Positions 1 to 7,981 of a DNA stretch of 29,403 nucleotides are shown one piece after another. The position numbers and the translations under genes were made by a program. Numbering within the stretch: the stretch's first letter is position 1; each line of letters opens with the position of its first letter. The stretch spans positions 1 to 29,403 of the forward strand of contig CAZAYB010000007.1 in the NCBI GenBank assembly GCA_964489215.1. The letters are read 5' to 3'. The stretch is from CAZAYB01 sp964489215. Its GTDB lineage: Bacteria; Planctomycetota; Phycisphaerae; Sedimentisphaerales; Anaerohalosphaeraceae. The notes beneath the pieces were generated by a model. It worked only from the letters and a program-made list of their open reading frames with translations. It did no database searches and was not told the DNA's origin.

Positions 1-27
1 GTTATGCACTGAACTGAATTTTGATAG

Positions 28-59
28 CCGGTCTAATTTTCTGTTAGACCGGTTTTTTT
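28..59 (+). terminator. Intrinsic terminator of an upstream plus-strand gene
   Basis: Perfect 9-bp stem (28-36 with 44-52), 7-base loop and a run of seven T (53-59) immediately after. The T-run lies on the plus strand, so it ends a transcript entering from left of the window. No plus-strand gene follows it before 4303. Confidence 0.9.
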
Positions 60-186
60 ATTAGTAATGATAACTGTTATTGCAGAAGCAGTTATTTGTT
101 ATCTTTTTCAGTATGGCTAATAAGGTATCTGGAACCTGTTTTTTGGCCTTTAACAGGTTCTATCTTCGGATAAAATTTGAAGGATA

Positions 187-843
187 TCAAATACTGTTAT
201 CATCACCGGTTGTCGGCACTGCTGTTTCTGTTGTGTTGGGCACAAATGGGCTAAGGGCTTTGGAAAGGCCTGGACATACTGACCCAAGACGCTTAAGCTC
301 ATCTTTTTTGAAAAGATTTTCCGAATTACGATAGGCCAGGATGAATCCTGCTGAAGCTCCCATTTTGCCCACCGGCGCTGCTGCGAAAGTGGTGTTGTTT
401 AAGAAATCCTGATCAATCTTAAATCCCATTTCAATTAGAATGTCCTCAGAACAGATACTGTTAGACTCACATATTTTTTTGCATATTTCCGGAGTAAAAC
501 AATTTTCGATTTTATCCTTGTCCGGGTTAGGTGTATTGTTTTGATCCTGCAGGTGCACCTCAAACTTTTCATCTTTTTTAAGCCAGATGGCAATATTACT
601 GTTATTCAGTAAATTTGCAATCGTGCTTACTGTGTTTTCCAGTATTGAGTTTGCGTCATTGAGGCCTAAAAGCGATTCGAAAAAACTGTTTGTAAAATTA
701 AGGCTCTGCAATTGGTTTACAAAATCCGAATGTGCTGAAACCATGTCATTACACAGTATATCTATTTGTTTTGCCTGGGCATGACGAACTTTATTAAGTT
801 TGCTTATCGTGTCCCTTGCTCTTGAGTTCTTTTTCTGGGTCAA
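187..843 (-). CDS. GAF-like domain protein, function unknown
   Basis: A 218-residue soluble protein with no signal peptide or membrane segment. The N-terminal 45 residues are helical and charged. The middle (about residues 50-190) has the pattern of a GAF/DUF484-like sensory domain: a helix containing SFFESLLGLNDANSILENT, then strands such as IAIWLKKDEKFEVHL and, near the end, AAAPVGKMGASAGFILAY. The C-terminal 25 residues are Thr/Pro-rich and probably disordered. The start is TTG at 843-841: there is no closer ATG, and an AAAGG ribosome site (855-851) lies 7 bases upstream. It follows the HDOD-kinase gene on the same strand after 233 bases, so it may accompany that signalling pair. GAF assignment is from overall pattern only; no ligand residues can be named. 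Confidence 0.7.
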   Translation of the reverse strand: MTQKKNSRARDTISKLNKVRHAQAKQIDILCNDMVSAHSDFVNQLQSLNFTNSFFESLLGLNDANSILENTVSTIANLLNNSNIAIWLKKDEKFEVHLQDQNNTPNPDKDKIENCFTPEICKKICESNSICSEDILIEMGFKIDQDFLNNTTFAAAPVGKMGASAGFILAYRNSENLFKKDELKRLGSVCPGLSKALSPFVPNTTETAVPTTGDDNSI

Positions 844-1076
844 CTATATACCTTTCAAATAAAGAGAGTACGTATTTAACTCCACTCTTTTAATCGGTTT
901 TGAACGGGTTCGGCTTTAACATTAAACAAACGTATTTATAAATTTAAAAGTCCTGTAAATTTAAGATGCAGTTGTTCCGATAAATACCGGCAGGTCAGTA
1001 TTGCCAGAAGATATTGAGGTCAGAAATTTAGAAAAACTTATCGTCCTTAAGATGTATTTTAGATAATGTCAAAAAC

Positions 1077-3299
1077 TCAGACAGGCAGTTTTATGACGAC
1101 TTTAGTTCCTGCAGCCGGTGAGCTTTGCATCGATAATGATCCGCCATTAATTTCGATGAATCTTCTTGCTATGGCAAGGCCCATCCCTCTTTTTCTACCG
1201 GCCGATTTTGATGAGTAAAACGGCATTGTTGCGTTGACAAGGACTTTTTCGTCCATACCCTCAGCATCGTCGCTTATAGTTATCTGGGCCTGCCTTGAGT
1301 CGGCTAAGCTTGTTTCTGTTACACTTATAGCGGTTCCGTTCAATTCAACTGCCTCGACAGCATTTTTCAGTACGTTCGATATTGCGGTGATGATCTGGTT
1401 ACGGTCGACCATTACGTTTTCCATCGAATCATCCTTGACAGTGATTTTTTGCGTGTCAAGTCCTGTCTGTCTTAATTTGCCGAGCGCTTCATCTATCAGA
1501 ACTGCGGTTGATACCTGCTGTTTGTTGGGATTTTGAGGCCTTGCAAATTTCATGAGGTCTGTAATTATGTCAGAGATATCCTGAGCTTTTTGCCGAATTT
1601 GCTCCAGGTCGTTTATCCTGGCCTGGTCTTGGGCAGTTTCCTTAAGCAGCTGTACCCTTCCTGAAATGATTGAGAGCGGATTATTAAGTTCATGTGCGGC
1701 ACCTGCGGCGATTTCGGCAACAGCTTCGAAAGAAGCGGAGTTGGCAAGCTCTTTGCTGGTTATTTCAAGAGAGGAAACAGCCATGGCGAATTTTTCCGAG
1801 AGGTCGGCATTTGCCCGCGAGATGCCTGCGAAATTGAGTACCCTGGTCAATATTCGAAGTATAGCCTCAAGGTCGCAAACTAAGTATTGTTTTTCAATAT
1901 CGGGCGCCTGTAACACAAGAGCCCCTTTGATTGAGCCATTAATATCCAGCGGCAAAACACACGTATGTGAATGATTGAAAGATATCTGAATTTGTTCAAA
2001 AAACCATCCCATTTTATCGGTTCGGTGCCATTTTGAAACAGGTTCATCAAATAAGTCTGAAAAACCAGTTCCCTCCGGAATTTGTATTGTATCCGTATCT
2101 GACTTGCCGGTTTCATCTATTAATACGGTTTCAGTAATATTTTCGTCATGTTCATTAGTTATACACAAACAAAGCTTTTCGACAGAAAGGTGCTTCTTCA
2201 AGGCAATGCCGAATTTTTCCCCAAGTTCGCTTGCGGTCATGTTGGGATGTATTTTGCTCAAAAAATCCGAACTTATCCTTCCATTCAGTGCCTCTGCATT
2301 AAGCTTCTTATTGTCAATATTAAGTTTTGTATTGCTGTTGATCAGTTTGGTACAGCTGGTGTGAATAATATCCGGATATGCCTTTGGGCCTGCCGTTTCT
2401 GCAAGGCCTGCCAGTTCAGCTTTTTGTTGAACCATATCCTCAAGGTCTTCCATGATCTTTTCAATTTTTTGCCTCTCAACGCCGAGAGAATCAGCCAACG
2501 GTTCAATAGCTGGTAAAGGTTCATAGCTTCCGCAATCGCCAATGCCTGCCTTTCGTGCCATTAGAGAACCCAGGTGAACTATTTTTGCAATTCCCGCCTG
2601 TGGGTCCTGCTCAAAAAGTATCTCGGAATTGGTGCCGTTTAACCATACCGCCAGGACCATTTCCCGAGGCAGGTTCCATTTTTCGGCAAGTCTTTTACCG
2701 AGCAGACAATGATCTATGCCAAGCTCTTGTCTTTCTATCTCAAGCAGTGACTTTGCAGTGCTTTTAGACATTGCTGCCATTTTTTCAAAACTTTTGGGCA
2801 TTACCTGGTCAATCGCCAGCTTTCCTATGTCGTGCACAAGTCCTGCACAATATCCCTTTTCTCTATGTTGTGCACCAAGTATTTCAGCGGTCAGATGCTC
2901 GCAGGCACATGCAGCTGCAAGATTATAAAGGGCCAGCTGATGCCTTGGAACGAGTCTTTCACTGTCATGGTTGGGTAAAGGTTTGTAAGCTTTTATTATA
3001 CTTACTGAAAGCAGCTCAGATTTAAGGGTCTCCGGGCTTGCCTGTTCAATTATAGTTCTTATAACCGATTTTTTTGGATCTGTTTGAATGTTCAGTTCGC
3101 TGCCGATAGAAAGAATCTTAGCTGTCAGTGCAGCATCAGATTCAATGACAGCTGTCAGTAAATTATTATCTATCTGCTGACTGCTGAGAAGCTCAATCAG
3201 CTCTGCAGCAGTCTGGGGCAGTGTGGAAAGGCTGTTTAAACGCCTGATTATCTGTTCAATATGGCGCGCTGATTTTGTTTTATTTAAAGAATAGGCCAT
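1077..3299 (-). CDS. HDOD-GAF sensor histidine kinase
   Basis: A 740-residue cytoplasmic protein. Residues about 10-215 form an HDOD domain (HD-related output domain) with GLVHDIGKLAID in its core. Residues about 340-500 look GAF-like. The kinase core follows: H-box with AHELNNPL (His about 536), N-box NVLKNAVEAV, G1 SDDAEGMD and G2 GRKRGMGLAIARRF. G1 lacks the usual DNGxG order but keeps the Asp. There is no receiver domain. It begins 31 bases after the HTH-receiver gene on the same strand, so the two are probably co-transcribed and could be cognate partners. I chose ATG at 3299; a TTG one codon earlier is possible, and no strong ribosome site decides. HDOD-kinase fusions are known in environmental bacteria; the signal sensed is unknown. 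Confidence 0.9.
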   Translation of the reverse strand: MAYSLNKTKSARHIEQIIRRLNSLSTLPQTAAELIELLSSQQIDNNLLTAVIESDAALTAKILSIGSELNIQTDPKKSVIRTIIEQASPETLKSELLSVSIIKAYKPLPNHDSERLVPRHQLALYNLAAACACEHLTAEILGAQHREKGYCAGLVHDIGKLAIDQVMPKSFEKMAAMSKSTAKSLLEIERQELGIDHCLLGKRLAEKWNLPREMVLAVWLNGTNSEILFEQDPQAGIAKIVHLGSLMARKAGIGDCGSYEPLPAIEPLADSLGVERQKIEKIMEDLEDMVQQKAELAGLAETAGPKAYPDIIHTSCTKLINSNTKLNIDNKKLNAEALNGRISSDFLSKIHPNMTASELGEKFGIALKKHLSVEKLCLCITNEHDENITETVLIDETGKSDTDTIQIPEGTGFSDLFDEPVSKWHRTDKMGWFFEQIQISFNHSHTCVLPLDINGSIKGALVLQAPDIEKQYLVCDLEAILRILTRVLNFAGISRANADLSEKFAMAVSSLEITSKELANSASFEAVAEIAAGAAHELNNPLSIISGRVQLLKETAQDQARINDLEQIRQKAQDISDIITDLMKFARPQNPNKQQVSTAVLIDEALGKLRQTGLDTQKITVKDDSMENVMVDRNQIITAISNVLKNAVEAVELNGTAISVTETSLADSRQAQITISDDAEGMDEKVLVNATMPFYSSKSAGRKRGMGLAIARRFIEINGGSLSMQSSPAAGTKVVIKLPV

Positions 3300-3333
3300 C
3301 AAAAATCCCGGGGTACAAAACTTAATTTACATA

Positions 3334-3900
3334 TTAATTCATTTCAAGTGCGTTTGAGATCTTGTCTACAAGTTCGGAGATATTAAAAGGTTTCTTAACG
3401 AAATCCTCAGCACCTGCTCCTCGAAGATCCTTTATCTCATCCTGATTGACTACGCCGCTTACTATGATAATCTTGGTATTGGCAAAATCAGGGTTTTTCT
3501 TGATAGTATGGCATACCACGTTTCCGTTTACGTCCGGCAGCATATAATCAAGGATAATAAGGTCTGGCCTGAACTGCTGAGTAAGTATGCCTGCGTCATA
3601 TCCGCTGGAGGCTGTTTTTACGTCGAACCTTCCGTCTCTGACAAGAACATCGACCATAAGCTCGAGGATTTCAGTGTCATCATCAACAATCAAAACCTTC
3701 TTTTTACCAGTTGAGATGTTATTGAGGGGAATACTGTTGTCCTTCATGAATTTTACAAGACTTTCCCTTGGTATTCGTCTGAAACGAGAGCCCGGGATCC
3801 TGAAACCATTAAGTCTTCCTGCGTCAAAACACCTGATAATTGTCTGCTGGCTTACATTACAAATGTCCGCCGCTTCTCCTGTAGTAAATAAATCCTTCAT
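3334..3900 (-). CDS. Response regulator: N-terminal excisionase/MerR-type HTH plus receiver
   Basis: A 188-residue protein with two parts. Residues 3-52 form a winged-helix HTH of the HTH_17/excisionase type (LFTTGEAADICNVSQQTI, then RIPGSRFRRIPRESL). Residues about 67-186 form a CheY-like receiver with acidic pocket VDDD (72-75), phospho-acceptor Asp118 in LIILDYMLPD, a Ser switch residue (IIIVSG) and the conserved Lys in VKKPF. The DNA-binding part sits before the receiver, opposite to OmpR or NarL regulators. ATG at 3900 is supported by an AAGGA ribosome site 7 bases upstream. A good minus-strand promoter (3998-3970) lies about 70 bases before the start. The HDOD kinase is next in the operon and is its likely phosphodonor (inference). 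Confidence 0.9.
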   Translation of the reverse strand: MKDLFTTGEAADICNVSQQTIIRCFDAGRLNGFRIPGSRFRRIPRESLVKFMKDNSIPLNNISTGKKKVLIVDDDTEILELMVDVLVRDGRFDVKTASSGYDAGILTQQFRPDLIILDYMLPDVNGNVVCHTIKKNPDFANTKIIIVSGVVNQDEIKDLRGAGAEDFVKKPFNISELVDKISNALEMN

Positions 3901-3957
3901 TTTTACATCCTTGTCTTTTTTGAAGTAATTTTAGCTCGGCAACATTGCCCAGTTTTC

Positions 3958-3999
3958 CTTGACAACCTAATTTAACTATCGGCAAGTGGTCTTGTCAAG
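3958..3999. repeat. 8-bp inverted repeat spanning -35 and start point (possible operator)
   Basis: CTTGACAA (3958-3965) and TTGTCAAG (3992-3999) are perfect inverted copies, 26 bases apart. One arm is the -35 of the minus-strand promoter; the other falls at the predicted start point. The plus-strand arm has no -10 at the right distance, so it is not obviously a second promoter. Confidence 0.4.
3970..3998 (-). promoter_or_regulatory. Sigma70-type promoter of the HTH-receiver/HDOD-kinase operon
   Basis: On the minus strand, TTGACA (3998-3993), a 17-base spacer and TTAAAT (3975-3970, 4 of 6 matches to TATAAT). Transcription would start near 3963, giving a leader of about 63 bases before the ATG at 3900. 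Confidence 0.6.
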
Positions 4000-4302
4000 A
4001 ATGAATTTTTTATTTAAAAAAACTTAATATCAATGCCAAAAACAGAATATTTATCGAACGTCAGGAATAAAGACAAAACAAGTATAAAATGCTTTTTTTG
4101 GGTTTTTGCCAGTGTTTTTTGTGTCCGGTTTGCACATATTTTCCTAATCTAACAAAAATAAAAGACTGTTCTAATACAAAATTAATCCTGCGTAAACTTT
4201 ATCTTAACAATTTTTGCCGATAAATACAGTATTGGTAAGGTTTTATTTATTGGACTAAACATAAGGCAAAGGTTTGATGAAAAATTAATTCGGAGAATTA
4301 CT
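4000..4302. other. Intergenic, no gene seen
   Basis: AT-rich region between the divergent signalling operon and the metallophosphoesterase gene. All plus-strand frames are interrupted by stops, and I find no tRNA, terminator-grade hairpin or convincing plus-strand promoter. A GGAG at 4292-4295 near the right edge is the only ribosome-site-like sequence. Confidence 0.5.
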
Positions 4303-5145
4303 ATTAGCAGTCAAAGTATATATGTAATTAGTGATTTGCACATGGGTGACGGTTCCAGAGGGGATAATTTTAATGTTCGAAGCCGGGAAGATTGTCTCAA
4401 TTCTTTTCTTGACCATGTTGAGAAAAATAATGGTGAGCTGATAATCGCAGGCGATCTTTTCGAACTTTGGCAATATAAATTAGATAATGTCGTAGATCGA
4501 AGATATAAGCTTCTCGACCGTTTTGAGCAGATGGGAGCTGTTTATCTTCCGGGAAATCACGATATGCAGGTTTCCAGGGAAAACGTTCTTATGCACCCTT
4601 TTTTTGGTAATGTTCAAAAGCAGACAGTTCGGACGATAAACGGCAGTAAGGTAAAATTCATGCACGGCCACGAAGTCGACCCTTTTATACCCCGTCAGTT
4701 TAATAACTGGAGCAAATTACTTGGTACGATAAGCAGTTTCATTGACTTTCACGGGGAAATATGTGTTGTTCACAGGGATATCATCTGCGATATAATGTGT
4801 GAAATAGGTGAAAATGTCCTGAAATGCTGGAACAGTCTTTTCCGTAAAGTTGACCGTACAATGCGTGAATATTATGCAATGTCAAATGACAATCTTGCCC
4901 GTATTAAAAAGCCGCTGCGTACTCGTAAAATGCTTGAAAGATATTATAAAGACCTTACACAGGGCCTTTACGACATGGCAATAGTTGGTCATACCCATCA
5001 GCCAGGTTCACATGATATCTGGTACTTCAACAGTGGTTCGTGGACTGGGAAAACAAATAATTTTTTGAGGGTAAGCCCCGATTGCCAGATTGAAATTTGC
5101 AACTGGACAGATAAAGGCAGGGAAAAAATTACATACCTTATTTAG
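4303..5145 (+). CDS. LpxH-like calcineurin-type metallophosphoesterase, non-canonical start
   Basis: Binuclear-metal phosphoesterase with the full motif set: SDLH near the N-terminus, GDLFELW, PGNHD, HGHEVD and GHTHQPGSH. This pattern resembles UDP-2,3-diacylglucosamine pyrophosphohydrolase (LpxH) of lipid A synthesis, but the protein is about 280 residues against about 240 for classic LpxH, and the substrate is not proven. The reading frame is open from 4186, yet it contains no ATG, GTG or TTG until TTG at 4336. Starting at 4336 would cut off the metal-binding Asp of SDLH (codon 4333-4335). The best candidate is ATT at 4303-4305, 7 bases after GGAG (4292-4295), which gives an N-terminus of normal length (SSQSIYVISDLH). 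An indel in the sequence is the alternative. The glycosyltransferase gene follows 107 bases later on the same strand. Confidence 0.8.
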   Translation: MSSQSIYVISDLHMGDGSRGDNFNVRSREDCLNSFLDHVEKNNGELIIAGDLFELWQYKLDNVVDRRYKLLDRFEQMGAVYLPGNHDMQVSRENVLMHPFFGNVQKQTVRTINGSKVKFMHGHEVDPFIPRQFNNWSKLLGTISSFIDFHGEICVVHRDIICDIMCEIGENVLKCWNSLFRKVDRTMREYYAMSNDNLARIKKPLRTRKMLERYYKDLTQGLYDMAIVGHTHQPGSHDIWYFNSGSWTGKTNNFLRVSPDCQIEICNWTDKGREKITYLI

Positions 5146-5184
5146 CGCTTAACTGCTTGTTTGCTGCCTTTAGACTTGATTAAT

Positions 5185-5213
5185 TTGCCGCTTGCCTTAT
5201 AACTCCTTACGAT
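5185..5213 (+). promoter_or_regulatory. Possible promoter of the glycosyltransferase gene
   Basis: TTGCCG (5185-5190), 17-base spacer, TACGAT (5208-5213). Both boxes match consensus at 4 of 6 positions. It lies 39 bases before the start codon; read-through from the phosphoesterase gene is equally possible. Confidence 0.3.
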
Positions 5214-5252
5214 GTATCATGTCCACATCTATGATCTAATTGGAGTCTGTTT

Positions 5253-6314
5253 ATGGCAAAAATAGTTTACGCAGTTGCCGGTCAGGGTTTTGGCCACAGC
5301 AGCAGAAGTCATCTTTCAGGCCGGCACCTTCTCGATAATGGCCATGATGTTATATTCGCTGCCTCTATGAAGTCCTATAGTTATCTTAAGCAGTACTTCG
5401 GCGACAGGGTCAGTGAAATAACCGGTTTGTCCCTTTCATATTCGCATGGTAAGCTTTCTACGCTGGGAACGATTGTCGAAAATCTGAAGAAGTTTCCTGC
5501 AGGTACGTTTAGAAATCACAACCTATACAAAAATATTGTTAAGCCTTTTGCTCCGGAGCTTGTAATAAGCGACTATGAGCCTTTTTTAGCCTGGTGGTCA
5601 TTTCGGCACAGAGTTCCATGTATTACAATAGACCATCAAAACACGCTAACCAGTCTGTATCTTGACGATGTGGAAAAAAGTTTCTTTTCGAGGTTTTCAG
5701 CCAATCTTGTGACCAGAAGTTATTATCCAGGCAGGATGCACCACATAATTATCAATTTTTTTAATGCTCCGGTCAAATCCAGCAAGTCCGTGCTTGTTGG
5801 CCCGGTCATTCGAAATGAGGTTGCTCAAAGATCACCTCAAAAAGGTGATGCAATAGTGGTTTATACCACAGATCCGACTCTTAAACAGAAAATGATTGAG
5901 GTCTTTTCTAAATTTCCACAGGTTAATTTCAATATTTACGGACTTGACGAGAAGTTTGACGAGCAAAATTGCCATTTTCACAAAACCTCGACAGAGGGTT
6001 TTCTTGATGATCTGTCCTCGGCAAGAGCGGTTATTGGTACCGCGGGATTTTCCATGATAAGTGAATGTCTTTATTTTAGAAAGAAAATGCTTCTTTTGCC
6101 GCTTAAAGGACAGTATGAACAAGTGCTCAATGCCCATTATGTGAAAAAACTTGGGCTTGGAACTTATGATTATTCAATTAAAGAAGATTCGGTGGGCAAA
6201 CTTCTGGAAATGGCTGATACTGGCATATCCAATAATCCGGATATTCTATGGCCTGACAATCAAAGATATCTTGATGTCCTCGATGAAAAGATTAGTCAGG
6301 TAACCGGGGAGTAA
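5253..6314 (+). CDS. MJ1255/VC2487-family (TIGR00661-like) glycosyltransferase
   Basis: A 353-residue GT-B-fold glycosyltransferase related to GT28/MurG. The N-terminal half opens with the sugar-acceptor loop YAVAGQGFGHSSRS followed by HLLDNGHDVIFAAS, typical of the family annotated from MJ1255. The C-terminal half has the nucleotide-sugar-binding pattern: a strand after VGPVIR, then a GTAGFSMISECLYFRKKMLLLPLKGQYEQ segment that resembles the MurG donor-site loop (Glu after the Gly-rich turn, Gln near the end). A GGAG ribosome site precedes ATG at 5253 by 7 bases. No membrane segments. Acceptor unknown; in a Gram-negative setting it may serve surface polysaccharide or glycolipid synthesis. It converges with the orphan gene on the other strand, 17 bases apart, without a visible terminator. 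Confidence 0.85.
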   Translation: MAKIVYAVAGQGFGHSSRSHLSGRHLLDNGHDVIFAASMKSYSYLKQYFGDRVSEITGLSLSYSHGKLSTLGTIVENLKKFPAGTFRNHNLYKNIVKPFAPELVISDYEPFLAWWSFRHRVPCITIDHQNTLTSLYLDDVEKSFFSRFSANLVTRSYYPGRMHHIIINFFNAPVKSSKSVLVGPVIRNEVAQRSPQKGDAIVVYTTDPTLKQKMIEVFSKFPQVNFNIYGLDEKFDEQNCHFHKTSTEGFLDDLSSARAVIGTAGFSMISECLYFRKKMLLLPLKGQYEQVLNAHYVKKLGLGTYDYSIKEDSVGKLLEMADTGISNNPDILWPDNQRYLDVLDEKISQVTGE

Positions 6315-6331
6315 TTAAGAGCTTTGCAATT

Positions 6332-6742
6332 TCAACACAAAAGTGTGCTTTGATAATGCATCGGTTTTGCGTTTATTCCGTCTTTCAACTCTTCAGCTAT
6401 GTTCATTATTTTCAGACAGTTATCCGCTACAGAAGCATAATAGCTTCCAGGTTTGTCCATAGCCTCTCTTATCACAAGACATGTATCGTTTGTAACCGGC
6501 TTGTCGGAATAGTATGTAACCGGCAGTGTATCAATTGGTGCCGATTCGGGAAGGGCTGCACGATAATCTATTGAAGTCTGCCAGGGGACGACAACCGGCA
6601 GCGAGTTAAGTTCTGAACTGCCCAGAAAAGTTATTGTCAGCTGACCTTCATCGTTTGTCTCAATAAGGAATGTAGGAAGGCTTTGAGTGAAGCATTTGAG
6701 CCTGTTAATTGTATTCTGCTTTTCATGAACCAGGTTAAACAT
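6332..6742 (-). CDS. Hypothetical protein, not recognised
   Basis: A 136-residue protein I cannot place in a family. It is soluble, without signal peptide or membrane segments. It looks mixed alpha/beta: an N-terminal helix (NTINRLKCFTQSL), strands around FLIETNDEGQLTITFLG, a Pro-rich middle, and a C-terminal helix (NCLKIMNIAEELKDGI). Three cysteines are scattered (one is the last residue) with no motif. The start at ATG 6742 is well supported by GAGGT 6 bases upstream, which argues for a real gene. It stands alone, flanked by plus-strand genes on both sides. Confidence 0.6.
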   Translation of the reverse strand: MFNLVHEKQNTINRLKCFTQSLPTFLIETNDEGQLTITFLGSSELNSLPVVVPWQTSIDYRAALPESAPIDTLPVTYYSDKPVTNDTCLVIREAMDKPGSYYASVADNCLKIMNIAEELKDGINAKPMHYQSTLLC

Positions 6743-6848
6743 TTTTACCTCGAAACTTAATATTCTTTCTAAAGCGCCAATTACAATCAGACGCCTGATA
6801 TATAAATGCGGTCGATAATGTGATCGCCATAGGTCTTAAGCAGAAGAA

Positions 6849-6861
6849 GACATTTAATGTC
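6849..6861. repeat. 13-bp near-perfect palindrome upstream of the orphan gene
   Basis: Half-sites GACATT and AATGTC around a single central base. The minus strand here also reads TTGACA (6863-6858), but no good -10 follows at 16-18 bases. It could be an operator for the 6332-6742 gene; evidence is the symmetry only. Confidence 0.25.
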
Positions 6862-6972
6862 AACACCTCATTATCGACACAATTCGGGCAAAACTTAACA
6901 AAAAACACTGAAAACCAAACAATTGAAGTCTTTTTTAGCAATCGGCAAAATCGTCTATATTTTGAAATAAAC

Positions 6973-7000
6973 TTGCTAAACGGTTTGTTTTATTGATAAT
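6973..7000 (+). promoter_or_regulatory. Probable promoter of the lipoprotein-CYTH pair
   Basis: TTGCTA (6973-6978, 4 of 6), 16-base spacer, GATAAT (6995-7000, 5 of 6). Start point near 7007; AAAGG (7025-7029) lies 8 bases before the ATG at 7038. Confidence 0.5.
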
Positions 7001-7037
7001 GTTTGACATCATGGGGTAATTATCAAAGGTTTATTAT

Positions 7038-7970
7038 ATGCTGAAAAAGAAATTAGTTTTGTTAGTTGTATTGTGCTTTAATTTGTCATTTTGTTATAGC
7101 TGCAAAGATGTATCAGGTTGTAAAAAAACGTGTACAAAAGACCAAAAAGCAGAGGCAGAAAAAAAAACCGGTCCTGTAATAAGTTTAAGTTACGGCACAG
7201 GAGGGTTTGAAAATAACCCTATCTCATCGTTTATGTATTTTGTGCCTCTCATTGCGCCGGTTAAGGTAAAAAGGGTTACATCCGTAAACAATAGCCAGTT
7301 GGCCTCTTTGCTTTCGTATAAGCGAATAGAAAAAGGCAGCAAAGTAATCGTTATCTGTGATTTTGCAATGCAAGGTGAGGGTTTTCATACAAATGTTTTC
7401 AACCCTGCAGGCATTATCAAGCTTCACAAGGAAGAAAGAGAAAAGAAACAGACTCTCGAGAATCTGCTTCATCATATTACTTTTGAAGGGACCGGCACCG
7501 GGACTTTTACCGCATACGCTTCCAAAGATAACAATGGCGGTATAACTGTTGAGAAAGTAGCAATTGATTTTGCGACCAAAGGTAATGATACTACGGTAAC
7601 AGCGGGTCTTTTCAGTGTAAAACCCGTGAACAGTGAGTATGAATATAAAAATCGTCATGAAGAAATTGTCATTAAAATTGACACTCTTACATTTTCCAAA
7701 ACCCCGCCTGGCCAAAAAGCGTTAATGGAAGTAAAGCTAAGGGCGGTGGAAGACCAGGGACAGGGTTTCAGTCTGTGGAGCAGTATAAAGGCCATGATAG
7801 CTAATGTTATTATAAAACCTTTGGGCATTACACAAAAGGGCAACAGCACAATGCTTGATTTTGGCAGGGCCCTGATAAACAAAAAAGACGAGTTTATGTT
7901 TCCTTTCGCTGAAAATATTATAGAATCTGTCGAGGTCGATCCGGAAAGTTACGATAATCCGCAATATTGA
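7038..7970 (+). CDS. Putative exported lipoprotein of unknown function
   Basis: A 310-residue protein with an N-terminal Lys-rich stretch and hydrophobic core (residues 3-18) ending in FCYSC, which suggests lipid attachment at Cys22. The box is imperfect: Cys-Tyr-Ser precede the Cys instead of a Leu-Ala-Gly type. A Lys/Glu/Cys-rich linker (about 23-45) follows, then a mostly beta region with no family motif I recognise. Repeated Thr/Gly stretches (FEGTGTGTFTAY) and amphipathic strands suggest a beta-rich fold. Near the C-terminus there is a helix with AMIANVIIKPLGI. An AAAGG site supports ATG at 7038. The CYTH gene starts 11 bases after the stop, so the two are probably one transcript. Role unknown. 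Confidence 0.75.
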   Translation: MLKKKLVLLVVLCFNLSFCYSCKDVSGCKKTCTKDQKAEAEKKTGPVISLSYGTGGFENNPISSFMYFVPLIAPVKVKRVTSVNNSQLASLLSYKRIEKGSKVIVICDFAMQGEGFHTNVFNPAGIIKLHKEEREKKQTLENLLHHITFEGTGTGTFTAYASKDNNGGITVEKVAIDFATKGNDTTVTAGLFSVKPVNSEYEYKNRHEEIVIKIDTLTFSKTPPGQKALMEVKLRAVEDQGQGFSLWSSIKAMIANVIIKPLGITQKGNSTMLDFGRALINKKDEFMFPFAENIIESVEVDPESYDNPQY

Positions 7971-7981
7971 GAAATCTCCTT

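Noticed and set aside
80..334. 84-codon plus-strand frame after the terminator
   Set aside because: No ribosome site, lies after a terminator, and overlaps the GAF-like gene on the other strand.
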